39,504 nt of DNA. It comes from an uncultured Tenacibaculum sp. GTDB taxonomy: Bacteria; Bacteroidota; Bacteroidia; Flavobacteriales; Flavobacteriaceae. The notes beneath the pieces were generated by a model. The model was not told where the DNA came from. It made no database searches and worked only from the letters and a program-made list of their open reading frames with translations. The position numbers were made by a program, and so were the translations under genes. This document shows, piece after piece, positions 32,754-39,504 of this stretch. Where the stretch lies: NCBI GenBank assembly GCA_947498055.1, contig CANMJA010000037.1, positions 1-39,504 of the forward strand, given 5' to 3'. Positions within the stretch are counted from its first letter, which is position 1. Each line of letters opens with the position of its first letter.

Positions 32754-35531
32754 TTAAATTACTAATTGTTTTTGAGATGGTTTAAACTTAGTCAATACAA
32801 TACCATCTACTGCTGCCTCATATTCTTCCATAGTAGGAGTTCTTCCTAAAATGGTAGACAATACTACTACTGGTGTAGATGACAATAAAGATTCTCCTTT
32901 TTTACCATCTGTATCTCTTACAACTCTACCTTGGAATAAACGAGTGGAAGTAGCCATTACCGTATCTCCAGGCTCCGCTTTTTCTTGATTCCCCATACAT
33001 AAACTACAACCTGGGCGTTCTAAATACAATTTATTTTCGTACTTAGTTCTCGCAACAGCTTTTGGGGCATTATCATCAAATACAAATCCAGCGTATTTTT
33101 CTAACACTTCCCAATCTCCTTCTGCTTTTAATTCGTCTACAATATTATATGTAGGTGGCGCAACAACTAGAGGTGCTTTGAACTCTACTTCACCTTTCTG
33201 TGCTTCTACATTTTTAAGCATTTGCGCTAATATTTGCATATCTCCTTTATGTACCATACAAGATCCCACAAAACCTAAATCAACTTTTTTAGTTCCTCCA
33301 TAAAAAGATAATGGTTGAATATTATCATGCGTATAACGCTTAGAAACATCTTCGTTATTAACATCTGGATCCGCTATCATTGGCTCAGCAATCTTATCTA
33401 AATCAATAACAACTTCAGAATAGTACTTCGCATCTGCATCTGGTTTTAATGCAGGTTTAGTTCCTGATTTAATCTCTTCAATACGTTTATTTGCTTTATC
33501 AACTAAACCTTTAAAATCTTGCTTCTTATTATCCATACCCTTATCTATCATGATTTGAATACGGTCTCTTGAAATTTCTAACGACTCAATTAAAGTTTCA
33601 TCTTCAGAAATACAGATAGACGCTTTTGCTTTCATTTCAGCAGTCCAATCTGTAAATGTAAATGCTTGATCTGATGTTAATGTTCCAATATGTACTTCTA
33701 TAATTTTACCTTGAAACACATTTTCTCCATCAAATTGCTCTAACATCTGTTGTTGAGTAGCATGAACAACATCACGGAAATCCATATAAGATTTCATTGT
33801 GCCTTTGAAGGTAACTTTTACAGATTCTGGAATTGGCATAGTTGCTTCTCCTGTAGCTAATGCTAAAGCAACTGTTCCTGAATCAGCTCCAAATGCAACA
33901 CCTTTAGCCATACGTGTATGAGAATCTCCTCCAATTATAACATCCCAATCATCAACAGCAATGTCATTTAATACTTTATGAATTACATCTGTTAATGCAT
34001 GATAACTTCCTTTAGGATCACGTGCTGTCACTAATCCAAAATCATTCATAAACTTCATTAATCTTGGAATATTTGCTTTCGATTTATCATCCCAAACAGA
34101 AGCTGTATGACAACCTGATTGATATCCTGCATCTACAATTGGCGAAATAACTGTAGCTGCCATCATTTCTAATTCTTGAGATGTCATTAAACCAGTAGTA
34201 TCTTGAGAACCTACAATATTTACTTCTACTCTAACATTAGAACCTGCATGTAATGTTTTTCCTGGTGTCGTTCCTACAGCATTTTTATTGAAAATTTTCT
34301 CAACCGCTGTTAGTCCTTGACCTTGAATTGATATTTCTTTGGAAGCTGCATATACTTGAGGAATCTCTATCTTAAGTATTTTACAAGCTATTGTTTGTAA
34401 TTTTTTACCAAAAACAACAGCATAAGAACCTCCTGCTTTTATAAACTCCATTTTCTGAGGAGTTAATGCTGTAGAAATATCTTTTAATTCTTTATCTCCT
34501 TTGTATAATTTTTTCTTTTTAGTATTAATAGTAAATACTGTACCCGTATCTACAGAATAAACTTCTTTTAAAACTGGTTCTCCTTCTTTGTCTACGATAG
34601 TATTACCGTCTGCATCTTTTTGTTTTACCCAGTTTTTTAAATCGATACCAATACCACCAGTTACTCCAACTGTTGTTAAGAAAATTGGGGCTATACCATT
34701 GGTACCTGCAATTACTGGAGCTATATTAATAAAAGGTACATACGGACTAGATGAAATACCTGTCCATAATGCCACATTATTAACACCAGACATTCTTGAA
34801 GAACCAACTCCCATTGTTCCTTTATCTGCTACTAACATTACCCTTTTATTTGGGTGTTTTTCTTTTAATGCTAATAGTTCGTTTTGCATCTCTTTATTAT
34901 GCTCAAACATAGATTGTCCGTGTAATTCACGATCTGATCTTGAGTGTGCATCTGCCCCAGGAGATAATAAATCGGTAGAAATATCACCAACTCCAGCTAC
35001 ATATGTTACAATCTCTATTTCTTCTTCTACTTCAGGTAATTTTGTAAAAAATTCTGCTTTAGAATAGCTTTCTAATAATTCCTTAGCTATAACATTTCCT
35101 GCTTTATAAGCTTTTTCTAATTGCTCAATATCTGCTTCATATAAAAATACTTGTGTTTTTAATACTTTTGCTGCTTCGCTTGCTATAGAAAGATCCTTAC
35201 CTAATGCTAAATCTAAAAGTACCTCTACTGAAGGACCTCCTTTCATATGTGACAACTGCTCAAAAGCAAAAGCAGGTGTAATTTCTTTCAATATAAATTC
35301 TTCAAGGATAATTTCCTTCAAAAATTTTGCTTTTACAGTTGCAGCACTAGTTGTTCCTGGTAACACATTATAGATAAAAAAGTGAAGAGAATCTTCTCTG
35401 TATTTGTTATCTATATCTTTTATTTGTGCTATAATTTCACTTAGCAATACGTCTCCATCAATCGGCTTTGGATTAAGACCTTGAGATTTTCTTTCTTCAA
35501 TCTCTTTGATGTAATCTTCATAAATGTTCAT
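32754..35531 (-). CDS. acnB: Bifunctional aconitate hydratase 2 / 2-methylisocitrate dehydratase
   Basis: 925 residues from the start at 35531 (MNIYEDYIKEIEERK). An open extension to 35549 adds six residues and is less likely. The domain order is that of AcnB: an N-terminal HEAT-like domain (about 1-160), the swivelling domain, then the catalytic domains. The cluster cysteines appear in FVGSCMVHKGDM and in GCSLCMGNQ (about residues 842 and 845). Besides citrate isomerisation it can hydrate 2-methylaconitate in the methylcitrate route for propionate. The apo-form of AcnB in E. coli binds mRNA. The 469-base region upstream may hold a long leader. Confidence 0.96.
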   Translation of the reverse strand: MNIYEDYIKEIEERKSQGLNPKPIDGDVLLSEIIAQIKDIDNKYREDSLHFFIYNVLPGTTSAATVKAKFLKEIILEEFILKEITPAFAFEQLSHMKGGPSVEVLLDLALGKDLSIASEAAKVLKTQVFLYEADIEQLEKAYKAGNVIAKELLESYSKAEFFTKLPEVEEEIEIVTYVAGVGDISTDLLSPGADAHSRSDRELHGQSMFEHNKEMQNELLALKEKHPNKRVMLVADKGTMGVGSSRMSGVNNVALWTGISSSPYVPFINIAPVIAGTNGIAPIFLTTVGVTGGIGIDLKNWVKQKDADGNTIVDKEGEPVLKEVYSVDTGTVFTINTKKKKLYKGDKELKDISTALTPQKMEFIKAGGSYAVVFGKKLQTIACKILKIEIPQVYAASKEISIQGQGLTAVEKIFNKNAVGTTPGKTLHAGSNVRVEVNIVGSQDTTGLMTSQELEMMAATVISPIVDAGYQSGCHTASVWDDKSKANIPRLMKFMNDFGLVTARDPKGSYHALTDVIHKVLNDIAVDDWDVIIGGDSHTRMAKGVAFGADSGTVALALATGEATMPIPESVKVTFKGTMKSYMDFRDVVHATQQQMLEQFDGENVFQGKIIEVHIGTLTSDQAFTFTDWTAEMKAKASICISEDETLIESLEISRDRIQIMIDKGMDNKKQDFKGLVDKANKRIEEIKSGTKPALKPDADAKYYSEVVIDLDKIAEPMIADPDVNNEDVSKRYTHDNIQPLSFYGGTKKVDLGFVGSCMVHKGDMQILAQMLKNVEAQKGEVEFKAPLVVAPPTYNIVDELKAEGDWEVLEKYAGFVFDDNAPKAVARTKYENKLYLERPGCSLCMGNQEKAEPGDTVMATSTRLFQGRVVRDTDGKKGESLLSSTPVVVLSTILGRTPTMEEYEAAVDGIVLTKFKPSQKQLVI

Positions 35532-36000
35532 AAATAGAAATCTTTTCAATGTTTAAGAAAACTAGATTCTTATAATAATCTTTACGAATCTATTCTTCTT
35601 TTTGCTTTCTTTATAATTGTAATAATACTACTTCTGCAGTTGCAGTTGCATATAACACAAAACCAATATAATTATTCATATACACTTTTAAAAAAGGTAA
35701 ACAAGTTTGAAATAAGTTTTTCTTTACAGTTATTATTTCTTTAAACTTTAAGTATATATTAAAAATTAATAAACATACCTATGTTTTTTAAGTTTTGTTT
35801 AGCAAAAATACACTTTTAGCAAATAATTTGAAAATAATCAATATAAGAAGATTATAAATAAAAAATAATCAATAAAATTTATTAAAAGCAAGAATAACTT
35901 AACAATAACAACCTAAAACAGACTTTTTTTAAAAATATAACAATTAGAGCTTCTGTTTATTGCATATAAATTATTTATATTAATTCTAAATAATAAAAAA
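35532..36000 (-). other. Gene-free region upstream of acnB
   Basis: About 470 A+T-rich bases. On the minus strand a full -7 match, TATTTTTG, lies at 35803-35810, which would give acnB a leader of about 265 bases. Inside it are a hairpin with a 7-base stem (TAGATTC / GAATCTA, 35563-35592) close to the acnB start and a 22-codon open frame (35611-35679) of doubtful meaning. The part from 35811 to 36000 shows nothing I can name. Confidence 0.4.
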
Positions 36001-36303
36001 AGCAGATCTATAAGCCGGATCCTGTAACTTTTTAAAAAAGCTCTTATCATTTATCTAGTTTTATAATTACTTATAAAATCTATCTGCCTACCCCTTAGAA
36101 TTGTGCGAGTAGCACTTAATCTCTAATATACGTGGCATTGCACCGCATAGAGTTTACCTGGTTTCACTACAGCATTACCTGTACATTCTTTCTGTTGCAC
36201 TTGTCCTCGATTTACATCGGACGGATGTTATCCGCTATGCTTACTCTTTGGTGTCCGGACTTTCCTCTAAAATTTAAAATTCTAGCGATAAGACTGATCT
36301 GCT
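36001..36303 (-). ncRNA. rnpB: RNase P RNA
   Basis: About 303 bases on the minus strand. The universal RNase P core is clear: GAGGAAAGTCCGGAC near the 5' end (plus positions 36253-36267), the ACAGAAAGAATGTACAGGTA type P8-P9 region, and ATCCGGCTTAT near the 3' end (36010-36020). The ends pair exactly, AGCAGATC with GATCTGCT, forming helix P1, and a T-run follows. RNase P RNA is the catalytic part of the enzyme that trims tRNA 5' ends. It is short for a type A RNA, as in other Bacteroidota. No promoter is obvious in the 43 bases before it. Confidence 0.95.
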
Positions 36304-36345
36304 TTTATTATTTAAAATTTTATCTTTATTACTAATTGTTTTCAT

Positions 36346-36374
36346 AAAAAAACCCACTCAAAATATTGAGTGGG
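36346..36374 (-). terminator. Terminator downstream of dnaJ
   Basis: Perfect 9-base stem CCCACTCAA / TTGAGTGGG with a 4-base loop, followed on the minus strand by seven T. It ends transcription coming from dnaJ and would also end the candidate small RNA. Confidence 0.85.
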
Positions 36375-36419
36375 AAAATTGCTATGAAAAAGAAAAAGTA
36401 TCTAGAACGTCTTCTAGAT
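36346..36419 (-). ncRNA. Candidate small RNA between dnaJ and rnpB
   Basis: A full-consensus promoter (36424-36453) points into a stretch of about 70 bases with a small-RNA layout. It has a 5' hairpin (ATCTAGAA, loop GACG, TTCTAGAT; 36400-36419), a single-stranded U- and C-rich middle (ACTTTTTCTTTTTCATAGC) and the strong terminator at 36346-36374. No frame of useful length lies in it on this strand. Alternatives are that the promoter really serves rnpB by read-through, or that the hairpin belongs to the dnaJ mRNA 3' end. I know of no family that it matches. Confidence 0.4.
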
Positions 36420-36423
36420 GGTA

Positions 36424-36453
36424 CAAATATAACACTTTTTTATGTTTACACAA
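36424..36453 (-). promoter_or_regulatory. Full-consensus promoter after dnaJ
   Basis: On the minus strand TTG (36451-36453), exactly 19 bases, TATATTTG (36424-36431). Together with 5717-5746 it is one of the two complete TTG-N19-TAnnTTTG matches that I found outside genes. It lies after the dnaJ stop, so it drives something other than dnaJ. Confidence 0.55.
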
Positions 36454-36480
36454 AAAAAAATAAAAAATATTTGTTTTTTT

Positions 36481-37602
36481 TTATGAAAACATATCTTTTA
36501 CCTTATCAAAAAAGGATTTATCTGTTTTTTGTGGATTAGGAGAAAAATTATCATCTTTCATCATAGATTCAAAAAACTTGCGCTGATCTTTAGTCAGCTC
36601 CTGTGGGGTCCATACATTAATGTGAATTAAAAAATCACCATTTCCATATCTTTCGATACTAGGTAACCCTTTTCCTTTTAATCTTAATATTTTACCAGAC
36701 TGCGTTCCTGCCTCTATTTTTATTTTTACTTTACCAGTTACCGTTTCTACTTCTTTTGAAACGCCTAAAACTGCTTCAGAAAAATTCACATACAAATCGT
36801 AATGAATATTACTTCCTTCTCTTTTTAAAGTTTCATGAGGTACTTCTTCTATTAATACTAGTAAATCTCCAGGAATTGCATTTTTCCCTGGAGCTTCGTT
36901 TCCTTTACCTCCAACTTTTAACTGTACTCCTTCTGTTACTCCTTCAGGAATATTTATAGAAACCGTTTCCTCTTTAGTATCCATACCAAAGGCATCAGAT
37001 CCAGAAGGTTTTTTATCTAATGTTTGTCCAGCTCCTTGACAAGTACTACAAGTGGTAGCTGTTTGCATTCTACCTAAAATAGTATTTGTTACACGCATTT
37101 GTTGACCTGATCCATTACAAGCAGTACAACTTTTATAAGTTACTCCTTTGGCTTGTACTTTTCTACGTACTTTAACTTTCTTTTCTACTCCATTAGCTAT
37201 TTCTTCTAAAGTAAGTTTTACACGAATACGTAGGTTACTTCCTTTTACTCTGGCTTGACGTTGGCCTCCACCACCACCAAAGCCTCCGAAAGCTCCTCCA
37301 AAAATATCTCCAAACTGGCTAAATATGTCATCCATATTCATTCCGCCTCCGCCAAAACCGCTTCCGCCACCAGCGCCTTCAAAAGCTGAGTGTCCGAACT
37401 GATCATAACGTGCTTTTTTATTATCATCGCTTAGTACTTCATAAGCTTCCGCACATGATTTAAACTTTTCTTCAGCTTCGCTATCTCCAGGATTTTTATC
37501 TGGATGATATTTTATAGCCATCTTACGATATGCCTTTTTTATTTCTGTTGCACTTGCGGATTTGGAAACTCCTAATGTTTCGTAATAATCTTGTTTTGCC
37601 AT
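36481..37602 (-). CDS. dnaJ: Chaperone DnaJ with a single zinc site
   Basis: 373 residues. J domain at 1-70 with H33-P34-D35, which stimulates DnaK ATPase; Gly/Phe-rich linker at about 74-115; then substrate-binding beta domains. The cysteine-rich region has only two CxxCxGxG repeats, CTACNGSG (C159, C162) and CSTCQGAG (C185, C188). Their spacing matches repeats 2 and 3 of standard DnaJ, so zinc site II is kept and zinc site I is absent. To my knowledge this is usual in Flavobacteriia. It is the second gene of a grpE-dnaJ operon. The 73-base gap before it is made of repeated CAATTAACAA-like units. Confidence 0.95.
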   Translation of the reverse strand: MAKQDYYETLGVSKSASATEIKKAYRKMAIKYHPDKNPGDSEAEEKFKSCAEAYEVLSDDNKKARYDQFGHSAFEGAGGGSGFGGGGMNMDDIFSQFGDIFGGAFGGFGGGGGQRQARVKGSNLRIRVKLTLEEIANGVEKKVKVRRKVQAKGVTYKSCTACNGSGQQMRVTNTILGRMQTATTCSTCQGAGQTLDKKPSGSDAFGMDTKEETVSINIPEGVTEGVQLKVGGKGNEAPGKNAIPGDLLVLIEEVPHETLKREGSNIHYDLYVNFSEAVLGVSKEVETVTGKVKIKIEAGTQSGKILRLKGKGLPSIERYGNGDFLIHINVWTPQELTKDQRKFFESMMKDDNFSPNPQKTDKSFFDKVKDMFS

Positions 37603-37675
37603 GTTTTTTCAATTGACAATTAACAATTAACAACTAAACAATTGATAACTGATAATCTTCTAATTATTAATTGTT
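37603..37675 (-). repeat. Short A+T repeat units between grpE and dnaJ
   Basis: The plus strand reads ACAATTAACAATTAACAA followed by degenerate CAATTGATAA-like copies. It is probably a slippage-prone spacer inside the grpE-dnaJ transcript. Confidence 0.5.
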
Positions 37676-38236
37676 TTATGCTTGTCCTACTACTACTTTT
37701 GGATGACGAATTATTTTATCACCCAATTTATATCCTTTTTCTACACAATCTATTATTTTTCCTTTTAAATCTTCAGAAGGTGCAGGTATTTGTGTTATTG
37801 CATTATGAGTATCTGCATCAAAATCATCTCCAGCTTCTACTTCAATTGCAGTTAATCCTTTCTGTTCTAAGGTTTTTAATAATTTTTGATAAATTAATAA
37901 AACTCCTTTTCTTAATTCTTCTGCCTCTTTATCATCATCGGCATGCGTTAAAGCTCTTTCAAAATCATCTAATATTGGCAGTAAAACTGTCATTATTTCT
38001 TGTCCAGCTGTCTTAAATAACTCGATACGTTCTTTAGTTGTTCTTTTTTTGTAATTTTCAAACTCTGCAAATAAACGTAAAAACTTATCTTTTTCTACTT
38101 GAATTAACTCTTCTACTGTAGGTTCTACAGTTTCTACTTCTTCTTCCTTGTTAGTATCTGCATTATCTATATCTAACTCACTATTCTTTATAGTATCTTT
38201 TAATTCCTCTTCTTTTGTATATTCGTCTTTACTCAT
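37676..38236 (-). CDS. grpE: Nucleotide exchange factor GrpE
   Basis: 186 residues from 38236 (MSKDEYTKEEELKD); an open extension to 38251 adds five residues and is not needed. An acidic N-terminal tail and a long helix (about 45-95, VEELIQVEKDKFLRLFAEFE, then NYKKRTTKERIELFKTAGQE) lead to the beta domain with GDDFDADTHNAI and the family end signature CVEKGYKLGDKIIRHPKVVVG. GrpE releases ADP from DnaK. dnaK itself is not in the window. It is followed by dnaJ in the same transcript. A TGnCA-N3-TGnCA site shared with htpG lies 65-77 bases upstream. Confidence 0.96.
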   Translation of the reverse strand: MSKDEYTKEEELKDTIKNSELDIDNADTNKEEEVETVEPTVEELIQVEKDKFLRLFAEFENYKKRTTKERIELFKTAGQEIMTVLLPILDDFERALTHADDDKEAEELRKGVLLIYQKLLKTLEQKGLTAIEVEAGDDFDADTHNAITQIPAPSEDLKGKIIDCVEKGYKLGDKIIRHPKVVVGQA

Positions 38237-38290
38237 TGTAAATCGTTTCAATTAGTTTATTCACTTTTCTTTAGCAAGAATATTGCCAAT

Positions 38291-38320
38291 AAAAAAATAG
38301 TGCCAACTTGACACTATTTT
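38291..38320 (-). terminator. Hairpin before grpE: terminator of the upstream gene and possible operator
   Basis: Stem AAAATAGTG / CACTATTTT with T-runs, 20 bases after the stop of the gene at 38340, so it can end that transcript. Its centre (38301-38313, TGCCAACTTGACA) fits TGnCA-N3-TGnCA and matches the htpG site at 11 of 13 positions, so the same bases may also form an operator for grpE-dnaJ. Confidence 0.6.
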
Positions 38321-38339
38321 AATTTTATGGATTAATTCT

Positions 38340-39101
38340 TTAAAATTTCGGCTTTTCTATTTTTTCGCTTCCTGTTGGAATAGTAAAATCTGCTTTGTCT
38401 GTAAATTTTATATTCTTTAATTGTACTTCTCCAATAGTATCTGTATAACCATCTTTTAAGCTCCACATATGGAAAGTCCAATTTGTAGACACAGGCACAT
38501 TATCTACAGTAATATAATTATTGTATTTTATTGCATGTGGTTCTTTTTCTGCCGCTTTTTTTCCTTTTCCAAAACTAACAATATAAGCAGCTCCTTCTAT
38601 AACATTTTCTTCATTCTTATAAACAACATACCAATCATCAGGGGCATCTCCTGTTCCTGATTTAAAAGCTAGTTTTCCTGATTTTAATTTGCCTTTACCC
38701 CATTTCTGATCAGAAAAGTCTGACCAAATAGTACCTTCATCATTTAACTTATAAGGCAACCCTAAAAAATAAGACCATGTAAATATATCAAATCTAGCTC
38801 CTCCTTTTGCTTTTGCTGGTATTCCTTTCCCATATACATTAGTTCCATCAAACAATATTATAGTTCCGTCTTTCTTTGTTATTTTAATCTTTCCTCCTCC
38901 TGGTTCTTGTATAATTGTTCCTACTAAATGTGAATTCCCTCCAAATTTTATATCTATATCATAAGTAACATATTTCTTACTCATAAATATTTTCTTTTGA
39001 TGTTTATTTTCTATGGCCGTAGTAAATTCTTTTGCTTTATTCTGAGCTGGCACATTAGATACCAAGCTAACAAAAAAAATAAAAGCTGCTAATTTTCTCA
39101 T
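38340..39101 (-). CDS. Exported LolA-like protein related to the 10-kb lipoprotein
   Basis: 253 residues. Signal peptide MRKLAAFIFFVSLVSNVPAQ with no lipobox, so it is a soluble periplasmic protein. The mature part is a run of beta strands (FMSKKYVTYDIDIKFGGN, KIKITKKDGTIILFDGT) with features shared with the lipoprotein at 10162-10941: TGDAPDDWYVVYKNEE, AAYIVSFGKGKK and HAIKYNNYITVDNVPV, in the same order. I therefore regard the two as distant paralogues of one Bacteroidota family (DUF6503-like, from memory). A lipid- or ligand-carrying role like LolA is a structural analogy only. It ends at the hairpin that precedes grpE. Confidence 0.8.
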   Translation of the reverse strand: MRKLAAFIFFVSLVSNVPAQNKAKEFTTAIENKHQKKIFMSKKYVTYDIDIKFGGNSHLVGTIIQEPGGGKIKITKKDGTIILFDGTNVYGKGIPAKAKGGARFDIFTWSYFLGLPYKLNDEGTIWSDFSDQKWGKGKLKSGKLAFKSGTGDAPDDWYVVYKNEENVIEGAAYIVSFGKGKKAAEKEPHAIKYNNYITVDNVPVSTNWTFHMWSLKDGYTDTIGEVQLKNIKFTDKADFTIPTGSEKIEKPKF

Positions 39102-39445
39102 AATTTTATTTTAATGAATTGATTTTAGGTTCACTGTCGAAAATAAAGTTATTCCTTACAATTTGTTTTGTTTTTTGAATACTTCTTAACAATTACAAAA
39201 ATAGAACTATTTAATACACTTATTCATATTTCAATTTACAATTATCACATGCATAAAAGAATTATCAAACGGTTCTCCGATAGTTCTAGTGATCAGGATC
39301 GAGGTGCATTTTTATTTCATCATCTCTTCATAAAAAACATTACCATTAACAGGCTACAGCTTCACTAGTCACAGATAAAAAAAACTGCGATCAATCAACT
39401 TTTTATCACTATGTCAACATTACTGCTTTTATTTGAGTATATAAA
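39102..39445. other. Gene-poor region near the window edge
   Basis: About 340 bases with no gene that I can support. A -7-like element (TATTTTTG on the minus strand, 39196-39203) could serve the gene at 38340-39101. Around 39268-39305 there is a short patch richer in G+C (CCGATAGTTCTAGTGATCAG) that belongs to nothing recognisable and could be the remains of a degraded gene or element. Confidence 0.4.
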
Positions 39446-39466
39446 ACCACCGTCTTTGACGGTGGT
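39446..39466. terminator. G+C-rich hairpin at the window edge
   Basis: Perfect 9-base stem ACCACCGTC / GACGGTGGT with a 3-base loop. On the minus strand it is followed by TTTTAT, and two open frames enter from the right and stop just before it, so it may be the terminator of a gene beyond the edge. It also looks like the subterminal hairpins of IS200/IS605 elements; the window is too short to decide. Confidence 0.55.
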
Positions 39467-39504
39467 CATGTTTTAAAGGCTTTGCCATTTTTTAGGTTTA
39501 CCTC

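Noticed and set aside
35611..35679. 22-codon frame upstream of acnB that could be a leader peptide.
   Set aside because: No promoter or spacing support and no regulatory codon pattern; frames of this size are common by chance in A+T-rich DNA.
36132..36335. 67-codon plus-strand frame.
   Set aside because: It lies across the RNase P RNA gene on the opposite strand, and the RNA motifs are unmistakable.
36384..36480. Plus-strand frame starting MKKKKYLERLLDG that runs into the dnaJ antisense strand.
   Set aside because: It needs to read through dnaJ in antisense and overlaps the candidate small RNA; no other support.
37642..38016. Leucine-rich 124-codon plus-strand frame.
   Set aside because: Antisense shadow of grpE; Leu-rich antisense frames arise from Lys/Glu-rich genes in A+T-rich genomes.
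39168..39368. 66-codon plus-strand frame at the window edge.
   Set aside because: No signal, motif or promoter; the protein shows no coherent pattern.
1..39504. Search for CRISPR arrays, tRNA genes, toxin-antitoxin pairs, prophage or defence islands.
   Set aside because: No regularly spaced repeats, no tRNA cloverleaf, and no recognisable phage, restriction or defence proteins were seen.

Overview
The window reads as a stretch of core chromosome from a marine-type Flavobacteriaceae bacterium (Bacteroidota), perhaps close to Tenacibaculum or Polaribacter; the genus is a guess. The evidence is the low G+C, the many exported proteins with signal peptides ending in SQ or AQ, promoters of the Bacteroidota type (TTG, about 19 bases, TAnnTTTG), the weak ribosome binding sites, and lineage-typical families: a GlmU-like nucleotidyltransferase, an outer-membrane beta-barrel TonB-type receptor, a DnaJ with two zinc-finger repeats, and mitochondrial-type aconitase beside AcnB. 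I see no tRNA, rRNA, CRISPR array, complete insertion sequence or prophage.

Layout. 1-3.3 kb: a small exported protein and, divergently, a very A+T-rich 882-residue exported protein of unknown function. 3.4-8.1 kb: gcvT, an exported coiled-coil protein with GIGT repeats, a PlsC-type acyltransferase and rmuC, with three copies of one palindrome at gene 3' ends. 8.1-11 kb: an apparent operon of a lipoprotein, an overlooked 34-residue membrane protein (10043-10147) and a sodium:solute symporter. 11.1-15.9 kb: a PhoX-like lipoprotein and a di-haem cytochrome c peroxidase in one operon, divergent from oxyR. 16.0-16.25 kb: a double-glycine leader peptide gene with its own palindrome, promoter and terminator. 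16.4-21.9 kb: GlmU-like enzyme, a small membrane protein overlapping an acyl-CoA thioesterase, an outer membrane receptor and a rhodanese. 22-28.2 kb: a KASIII enzyme divergent from htpG, an outer membrane barrel, a cysteine-free sirtuin, a lipocalin-like protein, and an M23 peptidase overlapping a small conserved gene. 28.3-30.2 kb: a lipoprotein with three repeats of about 113 residues. 30.3-35.5 kb: two different aconitases. 36.0-38.2 kb: RNase P RNA, a candidate small RNA, dnaJ and grpE. 38.3-39.5 kb: a second protein related to the 10-kb lipoprotein, then a gene-poor edge with a strong hairpin.

How the genes work together. Protein quality control (htpG, grpE, dnaJ) appears to share a TGnCA-N3-TGnCA site placed 65-86 bases upstream of htpG and grpE. 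Peroxide defence is suggested by OxyR with both redox cysteines facing a peroxidase operon. The rest is central metabolism (glycine cleavage, TCA cycle, lipid synthesis) and envelope proteins. The window is mostly housekeeping. The least explained items are the leader peptide, the symporter-linked mini-protein, the candidate small RNA beside rnpB, the shared heat-shock-like site and the A+T-rich surface protein.
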